Shown: one piece after another, positions 1 through 8,629 of the stretch
Layout of the letters: every line of letters begins with the position of its first letter
Numbering within the stretch: the stretch's first letter is position 1
Assembly: GCF_039872765.1 (NCBI RefSeq)
Contig: NZ_JBDPZC010000005.1
Coordinates: 62,001-126,000 of the forward strand
Length of the DNA: 64,000 bases
Source: Roseateles_B flavus
GTDB lineage: Bacteria > Pseudomonadota > Gammaproteobacteria > Burkholderiales > Burkholderiaceae_C
Direction: 5' to 3'
The notes under the pieces: model-generated
Seen by the model: only the letters and a program-made list of their open reading frames with translations
Databases searched by the model: none
Told to the model about the DNA's origin: nothing
Translations under genes and position numbers: made by a program

Positions 1-2
1 TG

Positions 3-143
3 AGCACGACCTTCTTCGCCACCAGCACCGGGCTCACCAGCACCGCCAGCGGCAGCGCCCTCGATCTCACGGTCAGCCATGGCAGCTACAGCAAGAGCTA
101 CCGCCTTGAAAACGAAACGGGCCTCTTTCACGCGCTTCCTTGA
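3..143 (+). CDS. mshC: C-terminal end of an MSHA minor pseudopilin, probably MshC (partial)
   Basis: The first 46 codons of the window are open and end at a TGA directly before mshD. Only the C-terminus is present; it is rich in Ser, Thr and Gly, as the globular ends of type II/IV pseudopilins often are. The start and the prepilin leader lie upstream of the window, so no family motif can be seen here. The MshC name rests on position alone: in MSHA loci the gene before mshD-mshO-mshP is usually mshC, a minor pilin of the GspH type. It could be another minor pilin. Confidence 0.5.
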   Translation, partial: STTFFATSTGLTSTASGSALDLTVSHGSYSKSYRLENETGLFHALP

Positions 144-172
144 AGCGCCACCACCGGCCCGCTTGCCCTAGC

Positions 173-748
173 ATGCCGGCCATGCCACTGCGCCCTGCTC
201 TCACCACCGCCACGCGGCCTCAGGCCGGCCTGACCCTGGTGGAGCTGCTGGTCTTCATCATGGTCCTGGGGCTGGCCCTGGCCGGCGTGCTGCAGGTCTT
301 CGCCCAGGCGACGCGTGCCAGCGCCAACCCCCAGGCCCAGCGGCAGGCCCTGGCCATCGCCGAATCCCTGCTGCAGGAAGTGCAGCTCCAGCCCTTCACT
401 TTCTGCGACCCGGACGACGCGGCCGCCGCCACCGCCACGTCCGCGGCAGGCTGCGCCACGACGGCCGAAGCCCTGGGTCCGGAGGCCGGCGAGACGCGCT
501 ACACCTCCCCGCAGTTCGACAATGTCAACGACTACCACGGCTTCGCCATGAGCGGCATCGTCGACATCACCAACACGCCCGTCGCCGGTCTGAGCGGCTA
601 CAGCGCGAGCGTGCAGGTCGCGCCCGTCGCACTGAAGACCGTCCCGGCGGGCGACGCCCTGCGCATCACCGTGCAGGTCAGCGGCCCCGGCAACACCTCG
701 GTCACCCTCCAGGGCTACCGCACCCGCCATGCGCCCAATGCCGGCTGA
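173..748 (+). CDS. mshD: MSHA minor pilin MshD, prepilin-type
   Basis: About 191 residues. The product is a predicted minor pilin processed by prepilin peptidase and inserted into a thin MSHA-like pilus. With the ATG at 173 the leader is short and ends at Gly19; the mature protein would begin LTLVELLVF, with the conserved Glu at position +5, followed by a hydrophobic helix of about 20 residues. The rest is a globular domain with two Cys. A TTG at 140, overlapping the previous stop, and an ATG at 182 are alternative starts; none has a good ribosome-binding site. The 3' end overlaps mshO by 20 bases, which implies one transcript. The MshD name comes from gene order and a short minor-pilin architecture. 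Confidence 0.72.
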   Translation: MPAMPLRPALTTATRPQAGLTLVELLVFIMVLGLALAGVLQVFAQATRASANPQAQRQALAIAESLLQEVQLQPFTFCDPDDAAAATATSAAGCATTAEALGPEAGETRYTSPQFDNVNDYHGFAMSGIVDITNTPVAGLSGYSASVQVAPVALKTVPAGDALRITVQVSGPGNTSVTLQGYRTRHAPNAG

Positions 749-1574
749 GCGCCGCCCCCTCGCAGGCCAGCGTGGATTCACGCTGATCGAGGCCGTCATG
801 GTCATCGTGGTGATGGGAGGCATCCTGGCGGGCGTGTCCATCTTCATCGCGCCGGCCGTGCGCGGCTACCTGGACAGCGCCGCCCGCGCGGACGTGGCCG
901 CCCGCACCGACCTCGCCCTGCGGCGCATCGCGCGGGACCTTGCGGAATCCCTGCCGAACAGCGTGCGCATCAATGCCAGCGGCACCACCCTGGAGCTGGT
1001 GCCCACCACGGGCGCCGCGCGCTACCAGACCGAAGGCGTCGGCGCCCTGGTCTTCGGCACGCCGGCGGCCAGCTTCAAGCTCGTGGGGCCAGGTCTTGCC
1101 CTCGGGAACAGCCAGCAGCTGGTCTGGTACAACCTGGGCGTCAATGTGCCGGATGCCAATGCCTACGCGGCCATCAGCAGCTCGAGCAACCGGCGCATCG
1201 CCAGCAATGCCGCCGGCACCCCGACCACCATCACCCTCGCCAGCAATCCCGGCCTGCCCGTGAGCCTGATGGCCCCGCCCTACCGGGTCTACGCGGTCAG
1301 CGATCCCGTCACCTACCGCTGCGACCTCACCGCGGGCACGCTCACGCGCTACAGCGGCTACGGCTTCCAGGCCGCCCAGCCGGATCCGCCCGTCGGAGGC
1401 CGCAGCGCCCTGCTGGCCAAGGGCGTCACGAGCTGCAACTTCGTCTACGAGAGCGCCGTGGTGGCCTACCGGGCCGGCACCGTCAACCTGCGCCTGGCGC
1501 TGCAGGCCGACACGGTGCTGGGCGGGGAGACCGTGCAGCTCTTCCGGGCCGTGCACGTGGAGAACCTGCCATGA
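729..1574 (+). CDS. mshO: MSHA minor pilin MshO, prepilin-type
   Basis: 281 residues. A short basic leader ends at Gly16 and is followed by FTLIEAVMVIVVMGG, a typical class III prepilin cleavage site with Glu at +5 and a hydrophobic N-terminal helix. The following helix (DLALRRIARDLAESLPNSVR) and the large C-terminal globular domain match the GspJ-like minor pilins to which MshO belongs. It overlaps mshD upstream and overlaps mshP by 4 bases downstream, so it is probably translated from the same message. The predicted role is at the tip or in priming of the MSHA pilus. Confidence 0.78.
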   Translation: MRPMPAERRPLAGQRGFTLIEAVMVIVVMGGILAGVSIFIAPAVRGYLDSAARADVAARTDLALRRIARDLAESLPNSVRINASGTTLELVPTTGAARYQTEGVGALVFGTPAASFKLVGPGLALGNSQQLVWYNLGVNVPDANAYAAISSSSNRRIASNAAGTPTTITLASNPGLPVSLMAPPYRVYAVSDPVTYRCDLTAGTLTRYSGYGFQAAQPDPPVGGRSALLAKGVTSCNFVYESAVVAYRAGTVNLRLALQADTVLGGETVQLFRAVHVENLP

Positions 1575-2041
1575 GGCGCGCAGCGCAGGCCGGTTTCACC
1601 ATGGCCACCCTGATCTTCATCCTGGTCGTGCTGGGCGCGCTGGGCGCCGCCATGGCCCTGTTCAGCCAGCGCCAGCACATGGGCTCGGCCGCCGAGCTGT
1701 CCGCCGCCCGGGCCTACCAGGCGGCCCATGCCGGGCTGGAATGGGCCAGCTACGAGCTGCTGCGCAATCCACTCCCGCCGGCGGCCGCGCCGGCCTGCTT
1801 CAGCACCACGCAGCTGAGCTTCGCGCCAGCCACCGACGCCGCCCTCTCCGAATTCACGGTCACGGTCTTCTGTGCACGCACGCCGGCCACCGGGACAGCC
1901 TCCGACGGCGCGACCAGCCTTGTGTTCTACGACATCACCTCGATCGCCTGCAACCAGCCGGTGGGCGGTGCCTGCCCGGCGGGCGCAGCGCCTTCGGCGA
2001 CTTATGTGGAACGCAGCCTCAGCAAGCGGGTGGCACGATGA
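1571..2041 (+). CDS. mshP: MSHA biogenesis protein MshP, prepilin-like
   Basis: 156 residues. The leader ends at Gly8, followed by FTMATLIFILVVLGALGAAMAL. This is a prepilin-like signal, but Thr replaces the usual Glu at +5. Loss of Glu5 is typical of GspK-like or tip-located minor pilins that cap the pilus, and MshP/PilX-type proteins are known to vary here. The helix AARAYQAAHAGLEWASYELLR resembles PilX/MshP proteins. Its ATG overlaps the mshO stop and its own stop overlaps the mshQ start (ATGA). The name rests on size, motif and order. Confidence 0.72.
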   Translation: MRRAAQAGFTMATLIFILVVLGALGAAMALFSQRQHMGSAAELSAARAYQAAHAGLEWASYELLRNPLPPAAAPACFSTTQLSFAPATDAALSEFTVTVFCARTPATGTASDGATSLVFYDITSIACNQPVGGACPAGAAPSATYVERSLSKRVAR

Positions 2042-5000
2042 ACACCTCCTGGACCCTCTCCCGCGCACGGCACCTGCCCCTGCTGGGCCTGCTGTGCCTG
2101 TGGCTGGCGCTGTTCTGCGCCACGCCGGCACGGGCCCAGTGCGGCCCGATCCCCACCGCCAATGCCCTCACCGCGGGCAGCGGCGGCTCCCTGAGCCTGC
2201 CGGGGGACTTCATCGTCAACGGCCTGAGCACCAGCGGCACCGGCCCCAATCTGCCGACCACCGGCATCCGCAACAACAACGCGACCACCTTCCCCTCGCT
2301 CGTGCCCGCCAGCTTCCCCAGCTTCAGCGGCGGCGGCACGGTCAGCAGCAGCCCGCTCGCGGCCGGCACCTATGCCACGGTCAATGCCAGCGGCAGCTTC
2401 AGCACCACAGGAGGCACCTACTACATCGCCAATTTCAATGTGGCTGCCAGCAGCACCGTCACCCTGGGCGCGGGTACCTACTACATCAACAACTGGACGA
2501 TCAGCAACAACGTCACCATCAACCTGGGCGGCGCCGTCAAGGTGTACATGGGCAACCTCATGTCAGCGGCGAACTACCTGAACTTCAACAGTGCCGGGCC
2601 CACGGTCAACGGCCTGATCGAGCTGGCGACCTCAGCCGACGTGAGCTTCGGCAGCTATGCCAATTTCCGTGGAGTGATCTATGGAAACAACGGCAACAGC
2701 ATCATCATGGGCAACTATGCGACCCTGACAGGCCTCCTGGCCATCAAGGGCTCGCTGAGTTTCTCCTCGGGCTCCAGCATCGCACTCAGCGCAGCCGACC
2801 AGGCTGCCATCGATGGTCTCAGCACCTGCGACGCCACCAGCGTGGGCCTGGTCGCCGACTACCACTTCGATGAATGCAGCTACAACGGCAGCTCGGGCGA
2901 AGCCCGCGACAGCCGCGGCAGCTACCACGCCACGTCCTCCGGCGCCAAGCCCAGCACCGCGGCAGGCGGCGTGGTGGGGCGCTACTTCAACAGCAGCGCG
3001 CTCAACAGCTACCTCACCACCACCAGCAAGGTGCCGCTGGCGGGTTCCTACACCATCGCGACCTGGTACCTCACGCCCTTCGCGATCGACAACACCAACA
3101 ACATCCACTCGCTGGCCGCGCTGGATCCCGTCAGCGGCAGCTGCATCGGCGACTTCATGTACACCCGCGACAACGACGCCTACCGCTGGCGGGTCTACAC
3201 CAATGCCAACGGGCCCGTCATCGGCTCGCAGGTGCTGAACCTCGCCAGCGGCTGGCACCACATCGCCCTGGTCGGCAGCGGCAGCAGCACCCAGCTCTAC
3301 CTGGACGGCAGCTACCGCGAGACGCTGGGACTGCGCATCAACAGCGCCAGCAGCAGCTACGGCCTGCGCTATATCGGCAGCTCCTGCGACAGCCTGAGCC
3401 TGCAGGCCTTCCGCGCGCCGCTGGACGAGTTCATGGTCTTCAACACGGCCCTCGGGGCCAGCGACATCAGCGCCATCTACAACTACCAGCGCGCCGGCAA
3501 GAACTGGGACGGCACGACGCGCAACCTCAACAGCTGCGTGCCCGCCATCGCAAGCTTCGTGATCAGCGGCACGGGCTCGGCCTCCACCTGCTCGCCGCAA
3601 ACCATCACCGTGACGGCCAAGGACAGCGGCGGCAACACCATCACCGGCTACACCGGCACCGTCACGCTGCGCACGTCCAGCGGCATGGGCACCTGGGCTC
3701 TGGGCAGCCCGGCACCGGGTGGCGGCTTCTCGGCAGGCAGCAATAACGGTCAGGCCACCTACACCTTTGTCAGCGGCGATGCCGGCGTGGCCCGCTTCAC
3801 GCTGAGCCATGCGGCCGCCCGGGACCTCACCGTGCTGGTGACGGACACCAGCACCCTGGCGAACAGCACCTCCGCCACGGTGCAGTTCCGCGACAACGCC
3901 TTCGTCTGGACCGAGGACCTCAACGACAAGATCGCCGGCAGCTGGATCGGCGTGGCCGGCCGCCCGCACGACATGAAGCTCACGCTGGTGAAGAAGGACG
4001 CGGTCACCGGCGCCTGCGGCCCCGCCACCGACTACACCGGCAGTCGCAACCTCAAGCTCTGGCGCACGGACAGCGGCGGCGCCTGGACGGCACCCAGCGT
4101 AGTCTCGCCTGCCCTGAGCATCCCCACGGCCAAGCCTGCCGCCAGCAACCTCACGCTGAACTTCAGCACCGGCGCCGCCACCTTCAATCTCGGCACCAGC
4201 GACGTCGGCCAGTACACCCTCAGCGTCGCGGACGAGACCGGCACCTACGCCACCAATGCCATCAGCGGCAGCAGCAGCCTGATGACGGTGCGGCCCTTCG
4301 CCATCGTCGTCAGCGGGATCAAGATGGGCAGCACCAACAACCCCAACGGCAGCGGCCCCAGCGATGCCATCCTGGGAGCGGCCGGCGCCAACTTCAGTGC
4401 CACGGTGGCGGCCTACCGCTGGAGCAACGCCGCCGACGTCGGCGACGCGGGCGACGCCACCGGCGTCAGCACCAACGACGGGGTGCCGGATGCCAATGTC
4501 GGCTTCGCCGCGATCACCGCAGGAGGCATCGCACCCGGTTTCGCACACACGGCGGTCCTGCGCCCTGCCAGCGGCATCCCGGCCCTGGGCACCCTCAACA
4601 ATGGCTCGGTGGCCGTCACCGGCGGCAGCACCACCGTCAGCAACCTCCAGTACACCGAGGTGGGCGGCTTCCAGTTCGACACCAGCAATGTGCTGACCGG
4701 CTACCTCGGTCTCAACATGCGCGGCTACTTCTTCAATGCCGGCGGCGTCCAGAACGCGATGGTGGGCCGCTTCATCCCCGCCAGCTTTGCCGTCTCCAAC
4801 GGCTCGGTGACCCACCGCAGCACGGCCTCCTGCACCCCGGCCGCCGGTTTCAGCTACCTGGGCGAGAACTTCCAGCTCGGCTTCGACCTGGAGGCGCGCA
4901 ATGCGCTGGGCAGCCGGACCCTCAACTACACCGGCAGCTATGCCAAGCTGAACCTGACGGTGCCCGCCAACCTCGGGCCCGCGGGCGTGGCCGGCAGCAC

Positions 5001-5745
5001 CACCTTCAAGACCGGCGGCGGGCGCCTCAGCGCGGTGAGCAGCACCGGCAGCTGGAGCAACGGCGCCGCCAGCGCGACCCTGGTCCTCAACGCCGCCCGC
5101 GCCACCGGTGCCGGCGGCGCCAGCAGCCCCGATGGACCCTTCAATGCCAGCTTCGGCATCCTGCCCTCGGACGGCGAGGCCAGCGGCGTGAGCGCGCCCA
5201 ATCTCGACACCGATGTCCCGGCCAACGGTGCCGAGCGCGGCTTGGTCGCGACAGTTGCCCTGCGCTATGGTCGCCTGCGCCTGCAAAATGCAATAGGCTC
5301 CCAGCATCGCCCCCTCAGCGTGCCACTGCAGGCGCAGTACTGGGATGGCAGCGTCTACCAGATCAACACTCAGGACAGCTGCACCCGGATCAGCAGCAGC
5401 CAGATCAGCTTCGGGAACTACCGCAAGACCATGACCAGCTCGGACGCCACCATGCTCGCCAGCCCCATCACCGTCAACCAGGGTCAGGCCTTGATCACGC
5501 TGGCCAAGCCGGCCGCCGGCCGCAGCGGCAGCTACGACCTGGCCCTCGCCCTGGGCAGCACCGCCACGGATGCCAGCTGCCTCAGCTGGTCCCCACCGCC
5601 CGCGCCCGCTGCCAGCAGCGGCGCCAATCTGAGCCACCTGCGCTGGCCCTGGTGTGGCACGGCCGCGGACAAGGACCCCAGCGCCCGGGCCAGCTTCGGG
5701 CTCTACACGGGCACCGACTCCATCATCTACCAGCGGGAGAACTGA
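2038..5745 (+). CDS. mshQ: Large secreted MshQ-like protein with LamG and DUF6701-type regions
   Basis: 1235 residues from the ATG that overlaps the mshP stop. A signal peptide (basic start, hydrophobic LLGLLCLWLALFC, cleavage near ATPARA-QC at about residue 33) points to export. The N-terminal 250 residues are Ser/Thr/Gly/Asn-rich, as in polymer-adhesin-like regions. At about residues 270-480 a concanavalin/LamG-like domain begins with VADYHFDECSY and contains WHHIALVGSG and LYLDGSY. The middle part (about 500-620) looks like an Ig-like repeat. The C-terminal half resembles the DUF6701 region of MshQ proteins. The likely role is a pilus-associated or surface adhesin. Length fits the family. 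Confidence 0.78.
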   Translation: MNTSWTLSRARHLPLLGLLCLWLALFCATPARAQCGPIPTANALTAGSGGSLSLPGDFIVNGLSTSGTGPNLPTTGIRNNNATTFPSLVPASFPSFSGGGTVSSSPLAAGTYATVNASGSFSTTGGTYYIANFNVAASSTVTLGAGTYYINNWTISNNVTINLGGAVKVYMGNLMSAANYLNFNSAGPTVNGLIELATSADVSFGSYANFRGVIYGNNGNSIIMGNYATLTGLLAIKGSLSFSSGSSIALSAADQAAIDGLSTCDATSVGLVADYHFDECSYNGSSGEARDSRGSYHATSSGAKPSTAAGGVVGRYFNSSALNSYLTTTSKVPLAGSYTIATWYLTPFAIDNTNNIHSLAALDPVSGSCIGDFMYTRDNDAYRWRVYTNANGPVIGSQVLNLASGWHHIALVGSGSSTQLYLDGSYRETLGLRINSASSSYGLRYIGSSCDSLSLQAFRAPLDEFMVFNTALGASDISAIYNYQRAGKNWDGTTRNLNSCVPAIASFVISGTGSASTCSPQTITVTAKDSGGNTITGYTGTVTLRTSSGMGTWALGSPAPGGGFSAGSNNGQATYTFVSGDAGVARFTLSHAAARDLTVLVTDTSTLANSTSATVQFRDNAFVWTEDLNDKIAGSWIGVAGRPHDMKLTLVKKDAVTGACGPATDYTGSRNLKLWRTDSGGAWTAPSVVSPALSIPTAKPAASNLTLNFSTGAATFNLGTSDVGQYTLSVADETGTYATNAISGSSSLMTVRPFAIVVSGIKMGSTNNPNGSGPSDAILGAAGANFSATVAAYRWSNAADVGDAGDATGVSTNDGVPDANVGFAAITAGGIAPGFAHTAVLRPASGIPALGTLNNGSVAVTGGSTTVSNLQYTEVGGFQFDTSNVLTGYLGLNMRGYFFNAGGVQNAMVGRFIPASFAVSNGSVTHRSTASCTPAAGFSYLGENFQLGFDLEARNALGSRTLNYTGSYAKLNLTVPANLGPAGVAGSTTFKTGGGRLSAVSSTGSWSNGAASATLVLNAARATGAGGASSPDGPFNASFGILPSDGEASGVSAPNLDTDVPANGAERGLVATVALRYGRLRLQNAIGSQHRPLSVPLQAQYWDGSVYQINTQDSCTRISSSQISFGNYRKTMTSSDATMLASPITVNQGQALITLAKPAAGRSGSYDLALALGSTATDASCLSWSPPPAPAASSGANLSHLRWPWCGTAADKDPSARASFGLYTGTDSIIYQREN

Positions 5746-5784
5746 GTTGATCCGCACACAGCGCCTCCAGCCCGGAGGCCGGCC

Positions 5785-6822
5785 ATGAAGACACTGCTGC
5801 ACAAGCTGGGCAGCCCCTGGCGCAAGGCCCTGGGCCAGGGCGGCGTGCTGGCCTTTCGCGCTTCGTCCGAGGGCTTCAGCTGGGTCGAGCTGGCACCCGG
5901 CAAGACCTGGCCCCGCGAGGTCCTGAGCGTGGGCGAGCTCGCCCGGGGCGACGAAGACACACCACAGTGGCTGCACAAGCTCGGCAGCCTGGGCCTGAGT
6001 GGCGGCCAGGTCATCGCCCTGCTGGAGCTGGACGACTACGCCGTCTACAAGCTCCCCGCCCCCAATGTGCCGCCCGACGAGCTCAAGGCCGCGGCGCGCT
6101 GGCAGCTCAAGGAGCTGGTCGAGGGCAAGCTGGAGCAGCTGACGATCGACGTGCTGCAGGCCGGCGACGACTCCCGCAGCCAGAAGGAGATGCTGGTCTT
6201 CGCGGCCCGCAATGCGGCCATCGAGCGCGTCTGCCAGGCCGGGACGGCGAGTGCGAAGGAGACACGGGTCGTCGATGTCTGGGAAACCGCCCAGCGCAAC
6301 CTGCAGACGGCGCAGGCGGCCATGGACGGTCTGGCCGACAAGGCCACCGCCGCCCTCATGCTGCTGCCCGGCCAGTGCCTGCTGACCATCTGCGCCGGCG
6401 AGGAGCTCTACTACACCCGGCGTCTCGACGCCGACGACCGCCTCTTCGAGCGCGCCACCAGCACGGCCAAGGAGGCCGTCCGGGAGGAGGTGCCCCTGGG
6501 CTTCGAGTACATGCCCGGTGACGAGCTCAGTTTCGGCAGCATGGAGTCCGAGGAATCCAGCCTCATCATCGAGCTGCAGCGCTCCATCGACGTCTGGGAG
6601 CGGTCCTGGCCCGGAAGGCCGCTGAGCCGGCTCTATGTGCTCAGCGCCGACCATGCGGAAGCGGTGGCCCGGCTGCTGCAGAAGGAGCTGGGGCTGCGCA
6701 CCCTGGCCCTGCTGCCGCAGCAGCTCTTCACCGGGGACGCCCTGGCCCAGGGTCAGGTCTTGCCTGCCGCCTGCCTGCCCCTGCTGGGTGCCGCCCTGCG
6801 CGACGAATCGGCCCGCCCCTAG
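5785..6822 (+). CDS. mshI: MSHA biogenesis protein MshI (PilM/GspL-like cytoplasmic platform)
   Basis: 345 residues. There is no signal peptide and no strong membrane segment, which fits a cytoplasmic, actin-like PilM/GspL-type protein of the assembly platform. Acidic and leucine-rich stretches such as LLELDDYAVYKLPAPNVPPDELKAAARWQLKELVE are typical of MshI/PilM N-terminal regions, where such proteins recruit the inner-membrane PilN/PilO partners. It lies 39 bases after mshQ and 6 bases before a PilN-like gene, consistent with the msh operon. An exact copy of the dispersed GGGTCAGGTCTTGCC repeat falls inside the coding region at 6750-6764. Confidence 0.75.
   Translation: MKTLLHKLGSPWRKALGQGGVLAFRASSEGFSWVELAPGKTWPREVLSVGELARGDEDTPQWLHKLGSLGLSGGQVIALLELDDYAVYKLPAPNVPPDELKAAARWQLKELVEGKLEQLTIDVLQAGDDSRSQKEMLVFAARNAAIERVCQAGTASAKETRVVDVWETAQRNLQTAQAAMDGLADKATAALMLLPGQCLLTICAGEELYYTRRLDADDRLFERATSTAKEAVREEVPLGFEYMPGDELSFGSMESEESSLIIELQRSIDVWERSWPGRPLSRLYVLSADHAEAVARLLQKELGLRTLALLPQQLFTGDALAQGQVLPAACLPLLGAALRDESARP
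6750..6764 (+). repeat. Exact copy of the dispersed GGGTCAGGTCTTGCC repeat inside mshI
   Basis: An exact 15-base match to the repeat found elsewhere in the window at 11874, 48100 and 60449. It is read through as part of mshI (residues around GQVLPA), so here it is compatible with coding. One-mismatch relatives lie in neighbouring coding sequence at 1086-1100 (mshO) and 5899-5913 (mshI, opposite orientation). Confidence 0.7.
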
Positions 6823-6828
6823 ATCGCC

Positions 6829-7527
6829 ATGGCACAACAGATCAACCTCCTCACTCCCATCCTGCTCAAGCCGCGGCGGCATTTCACCGCGACGGCGATG
6901 GCGCAGGGCCTGGGCCTCGTGCTGGTCGGCAGCCTGCTGCTGGCCGGCTGGATCCATGGGCGCGCCGAGCAGCGGCGAGCCGAATTCCTGGCACGGCAGC
7001 AAGCCCTGCAGGCCGAGCAGCAGGCCCTGAGCCGCAGCCTGGCCGGCCTGCCGGCCACCACCGACCTCAAGGCCCTGGAATCCCAGATCAAGGTGCTGAA
7101 GGAGCAGCAGGAGGGGCAGGCTGAACTGCTGCAGTCGCTGCGCAGCGGCCACCAGATGGCCGGTGAACGGCACAGCGACCTGCTGGCCCTCGTCGCCAGC
7201 ACCGTGCCTGCCTCGGTCTGGCTGCAGGGCCTGCGCTGGCAATCCGGCCAGCTGGAGCTCAGTGGTGGCACGCTGGACCCCGCCGCCCTGCGCGCCTGGC
7301 TGACCCAGCTGCAGGGGCAGGCGCTGCTGCACCGGGTCGTGATGGCCGAGCTCAGGCTGGAGATGGTCTCGGCTGCCCAGGCCGGCAATGGCGGCGCCAC
7401 GGCCATCGCCGGCCGCCTGCAGCTGCCACCAGGCGCAGGCGGCGCCGGCCAGCCCATCTGGGCCTTCCAGCTTCGCGGGGCCGACCCGGGCGTGAAGGTG
7501 GCGGCCAGCACCGGAGCCCGGCCATGA
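6829..7527 (+). CDS. PilN-domain inner-membrane protein of the MSHA assembly platform
   Basis: 232 residues. The N-terminus MAQQINLLTPILLKPRR is characteristic of PilN-type proteins, which use an INLLP-like motif to bind the PilM-like partner (here MshI). One transmembrane helix follows at about residues 24-44 (LGLVLVGSLLLAGW). Residues 45-115 form a coiled coil, then comes a ferredoxin-like periplasmic domain (VPASVWLQGLRWQSGQLELSG). The gene sits between mshI and mshJ and overlaps mshJ by 4 bases. In some genomes this second small gene is called mshI2 or is annotated only as PilN-domain; I leave the symbol empty. Confidence 0.72.
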   Translation: MAQQINLLTPILLKPRRHFTATAMAQGLGLVLVGSLLLAGWIHGRAEQRRAEFLARQQALQAEQQALSRSLAGLPATTDLKALESQIKVLKEQQEGQAELLQSLRSGHQMAGERHSDLLALVASTVPASVWLQGLRWQSGQLELSGGTLDPAALRAWLTQLQGQALLHRVVMAELRLEMVSAAQAGNGGATAIAGRLQLPPGAGGAGQPIWAFQLRGADPGVKVAASTGARP

Positions 7528-8192
7528 ACGCGCCCCTCTTCCTCCAGGACGCCCTGAAGCGCTGGAGCCGCATCGCGGCCCGCATCGATGCCTTGAGCCT
7601 GCGCGAGCGGGTCTTCCTCTTCCTGTGCCTGGCCGTGGTGCTGGTGCTGGCCGTGGACACCCTCTTGCTGGACCCCATGATGCGCGAGCAGCGCGAACAG
7701 CAGGGGCTGCTGCAGCGCCAGGGGCAGGACCTGCAGCGCCTGCGCGACCAGATCAACCAGCTCAATGCGCTGAGCCAGGGCGACTCCGAGCTGGCACGCC
7801 GGCGCCGTGAGCTGAGCCAGCTGAACGACAGCCTGCAGACCCAGTCCCAGCAGCTGGACCAGCTGCGCCAGGGCAGCGGCACCCTGCCCCAGCTCCCCCA
7901 GCTGCTCACCAGCCTGCTGCAGAAGCAGGAACGCCTGCAGCTCACCCGCCTGGACAGCGGCGCGCGCCCGGCCGCCGAGATGGCCGGCCGGCTCGTCGCG
8001 CCGCAGGGCCTGCAGTGGCAGGCCGTGGACCTGGAGATGCGGGGCGACTACCTCGAGCTCATGCGCTATCTGGCCCGGCTCGAGCAGGCCCTGCCCGAGC
8101 TGCGCTGGGGCCCCTTGCAGATCCAGGGCGACGCGCTGGAGGGGGCGCACCGCATGAGCGTGCAGATGTATGTGCTGAGGCCCCAGTCATGA
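7524..8192 (+). CDS. mshJ: MSHA biogenesis protein MshJ (PilO-like)
   Basis: 222 residues. A short cytoplasmic N-terminus with LSLRERVFLFLCLAVVLVLAVDTLLL gives one membrane helix at about residues 30-50, followed by a long Gln/Leu/Arg-rich coiled coil (about 55-120) and a C-terminal periplasmic domain. This is the architecture of PilO/GspM-type proteins, which pair with the PilN-like protein to link the inner-membrane platform to the secretin. Start and stop overlap both neighbours, so translation is probably coupled. Confidence 0.72.
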   Translation: MNAPLFLQDALKRWSRIAARIDALSLRERVFLFLCLAVVLVLAVDTLLLDPMMREQREQQGLLQRQGQDLQRLRDQINQLNALSQGDSELARRRRELSQLNDSLQTQSQQLDQLRQGSGTLPQLPQLLTSLLQKQERLQLTRLDSGARPAAEMAGRLVAPQGLQWQAVDLEMRGDYLELMRYLARLEQALPELRWGPLQIQGDALEGAHRMSVQMYVLRPQS

Positions 8193-8629
8193 ACCCACGT
8201 CTTTCACCGGGCCTGCGACAGCCGCTGCGTCTCGGCGCCCTGCTGGCATTGGGACTGGCACTGAGCCAGGCCGGCCCGGCGGTCGCCCAGCCCTCGCTGC
8301 GCGACCCCATGCAGCCCCCCGCCGTGCTGCGCGCGCCAGCCGCATCCGGCGCAGGCCCGCTGGCCGCGCTGGCCCTGCCCGAGAACGCCCAGGTGCTGAT
8401 CACCGAGGGCAAGGCCTATGCGCTGATCGGCAGCCGCCGCTACGCGCAGGGCGAACGCATCGGCAGCGGCCCCGAGGCCCTGCTCGTTGAGCGCGTCAAC
8501 GAGCATGGGGTCTGGTTGCGCAGCCGCGAGGGGCTGCATGCCCTGCCCATGGTCAGCGGTGTCAGCAGGAAGCCCAGCCCCGAATCCGGTTCGCCCGACA
8601 AGTCTCAAGAGAAAAGGGATCGCCCATGA
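8189..8629 (+). CDS. mshK: MSHA biogenesis protein MshK (PilP-like)
   Basis: 146 residues. A signal peptide (LGALLALGLALSQAGPAVA, cleavage near residue 33) is followed by LRDPMQPP, the DP-x-x-P start typical of PilP/GspC/MshK proteins. The small domain contains VLITEGKAYALIGSRRYAQGERI, resembling the HR-type beta domain that docks on the secretin. The ATG at 8189 overlaps the mshJ stop; the gene ends by overlapping the mshL ATG. The predicted role is a periplasmic connector between the inner-membrane platform and MshL. Confidence 0.72.
   Translation: MNPRLSPGLRQPLRLGALLALGLALSQAGPAVAQPSLRDPMQPPAVLRAPAASGAGPLAALALPENAQVLITEGKAYALIGSRRYAQGERIGSGPEALLVERVNEHGVWLRSREGLHALPMVSGVSRKPSPESGSPDKSQEKRDRP

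Noticed and set aside
2632..7332. A 1566-residue open frame on the minus strand opposite mshQ-mshI-PilN
   Set aside because: It mirrors the msh genes in high-GC sequence, is made of Gly/Ala/Val/Gln runs with no recognisable domain, and crosses several well supported genes.
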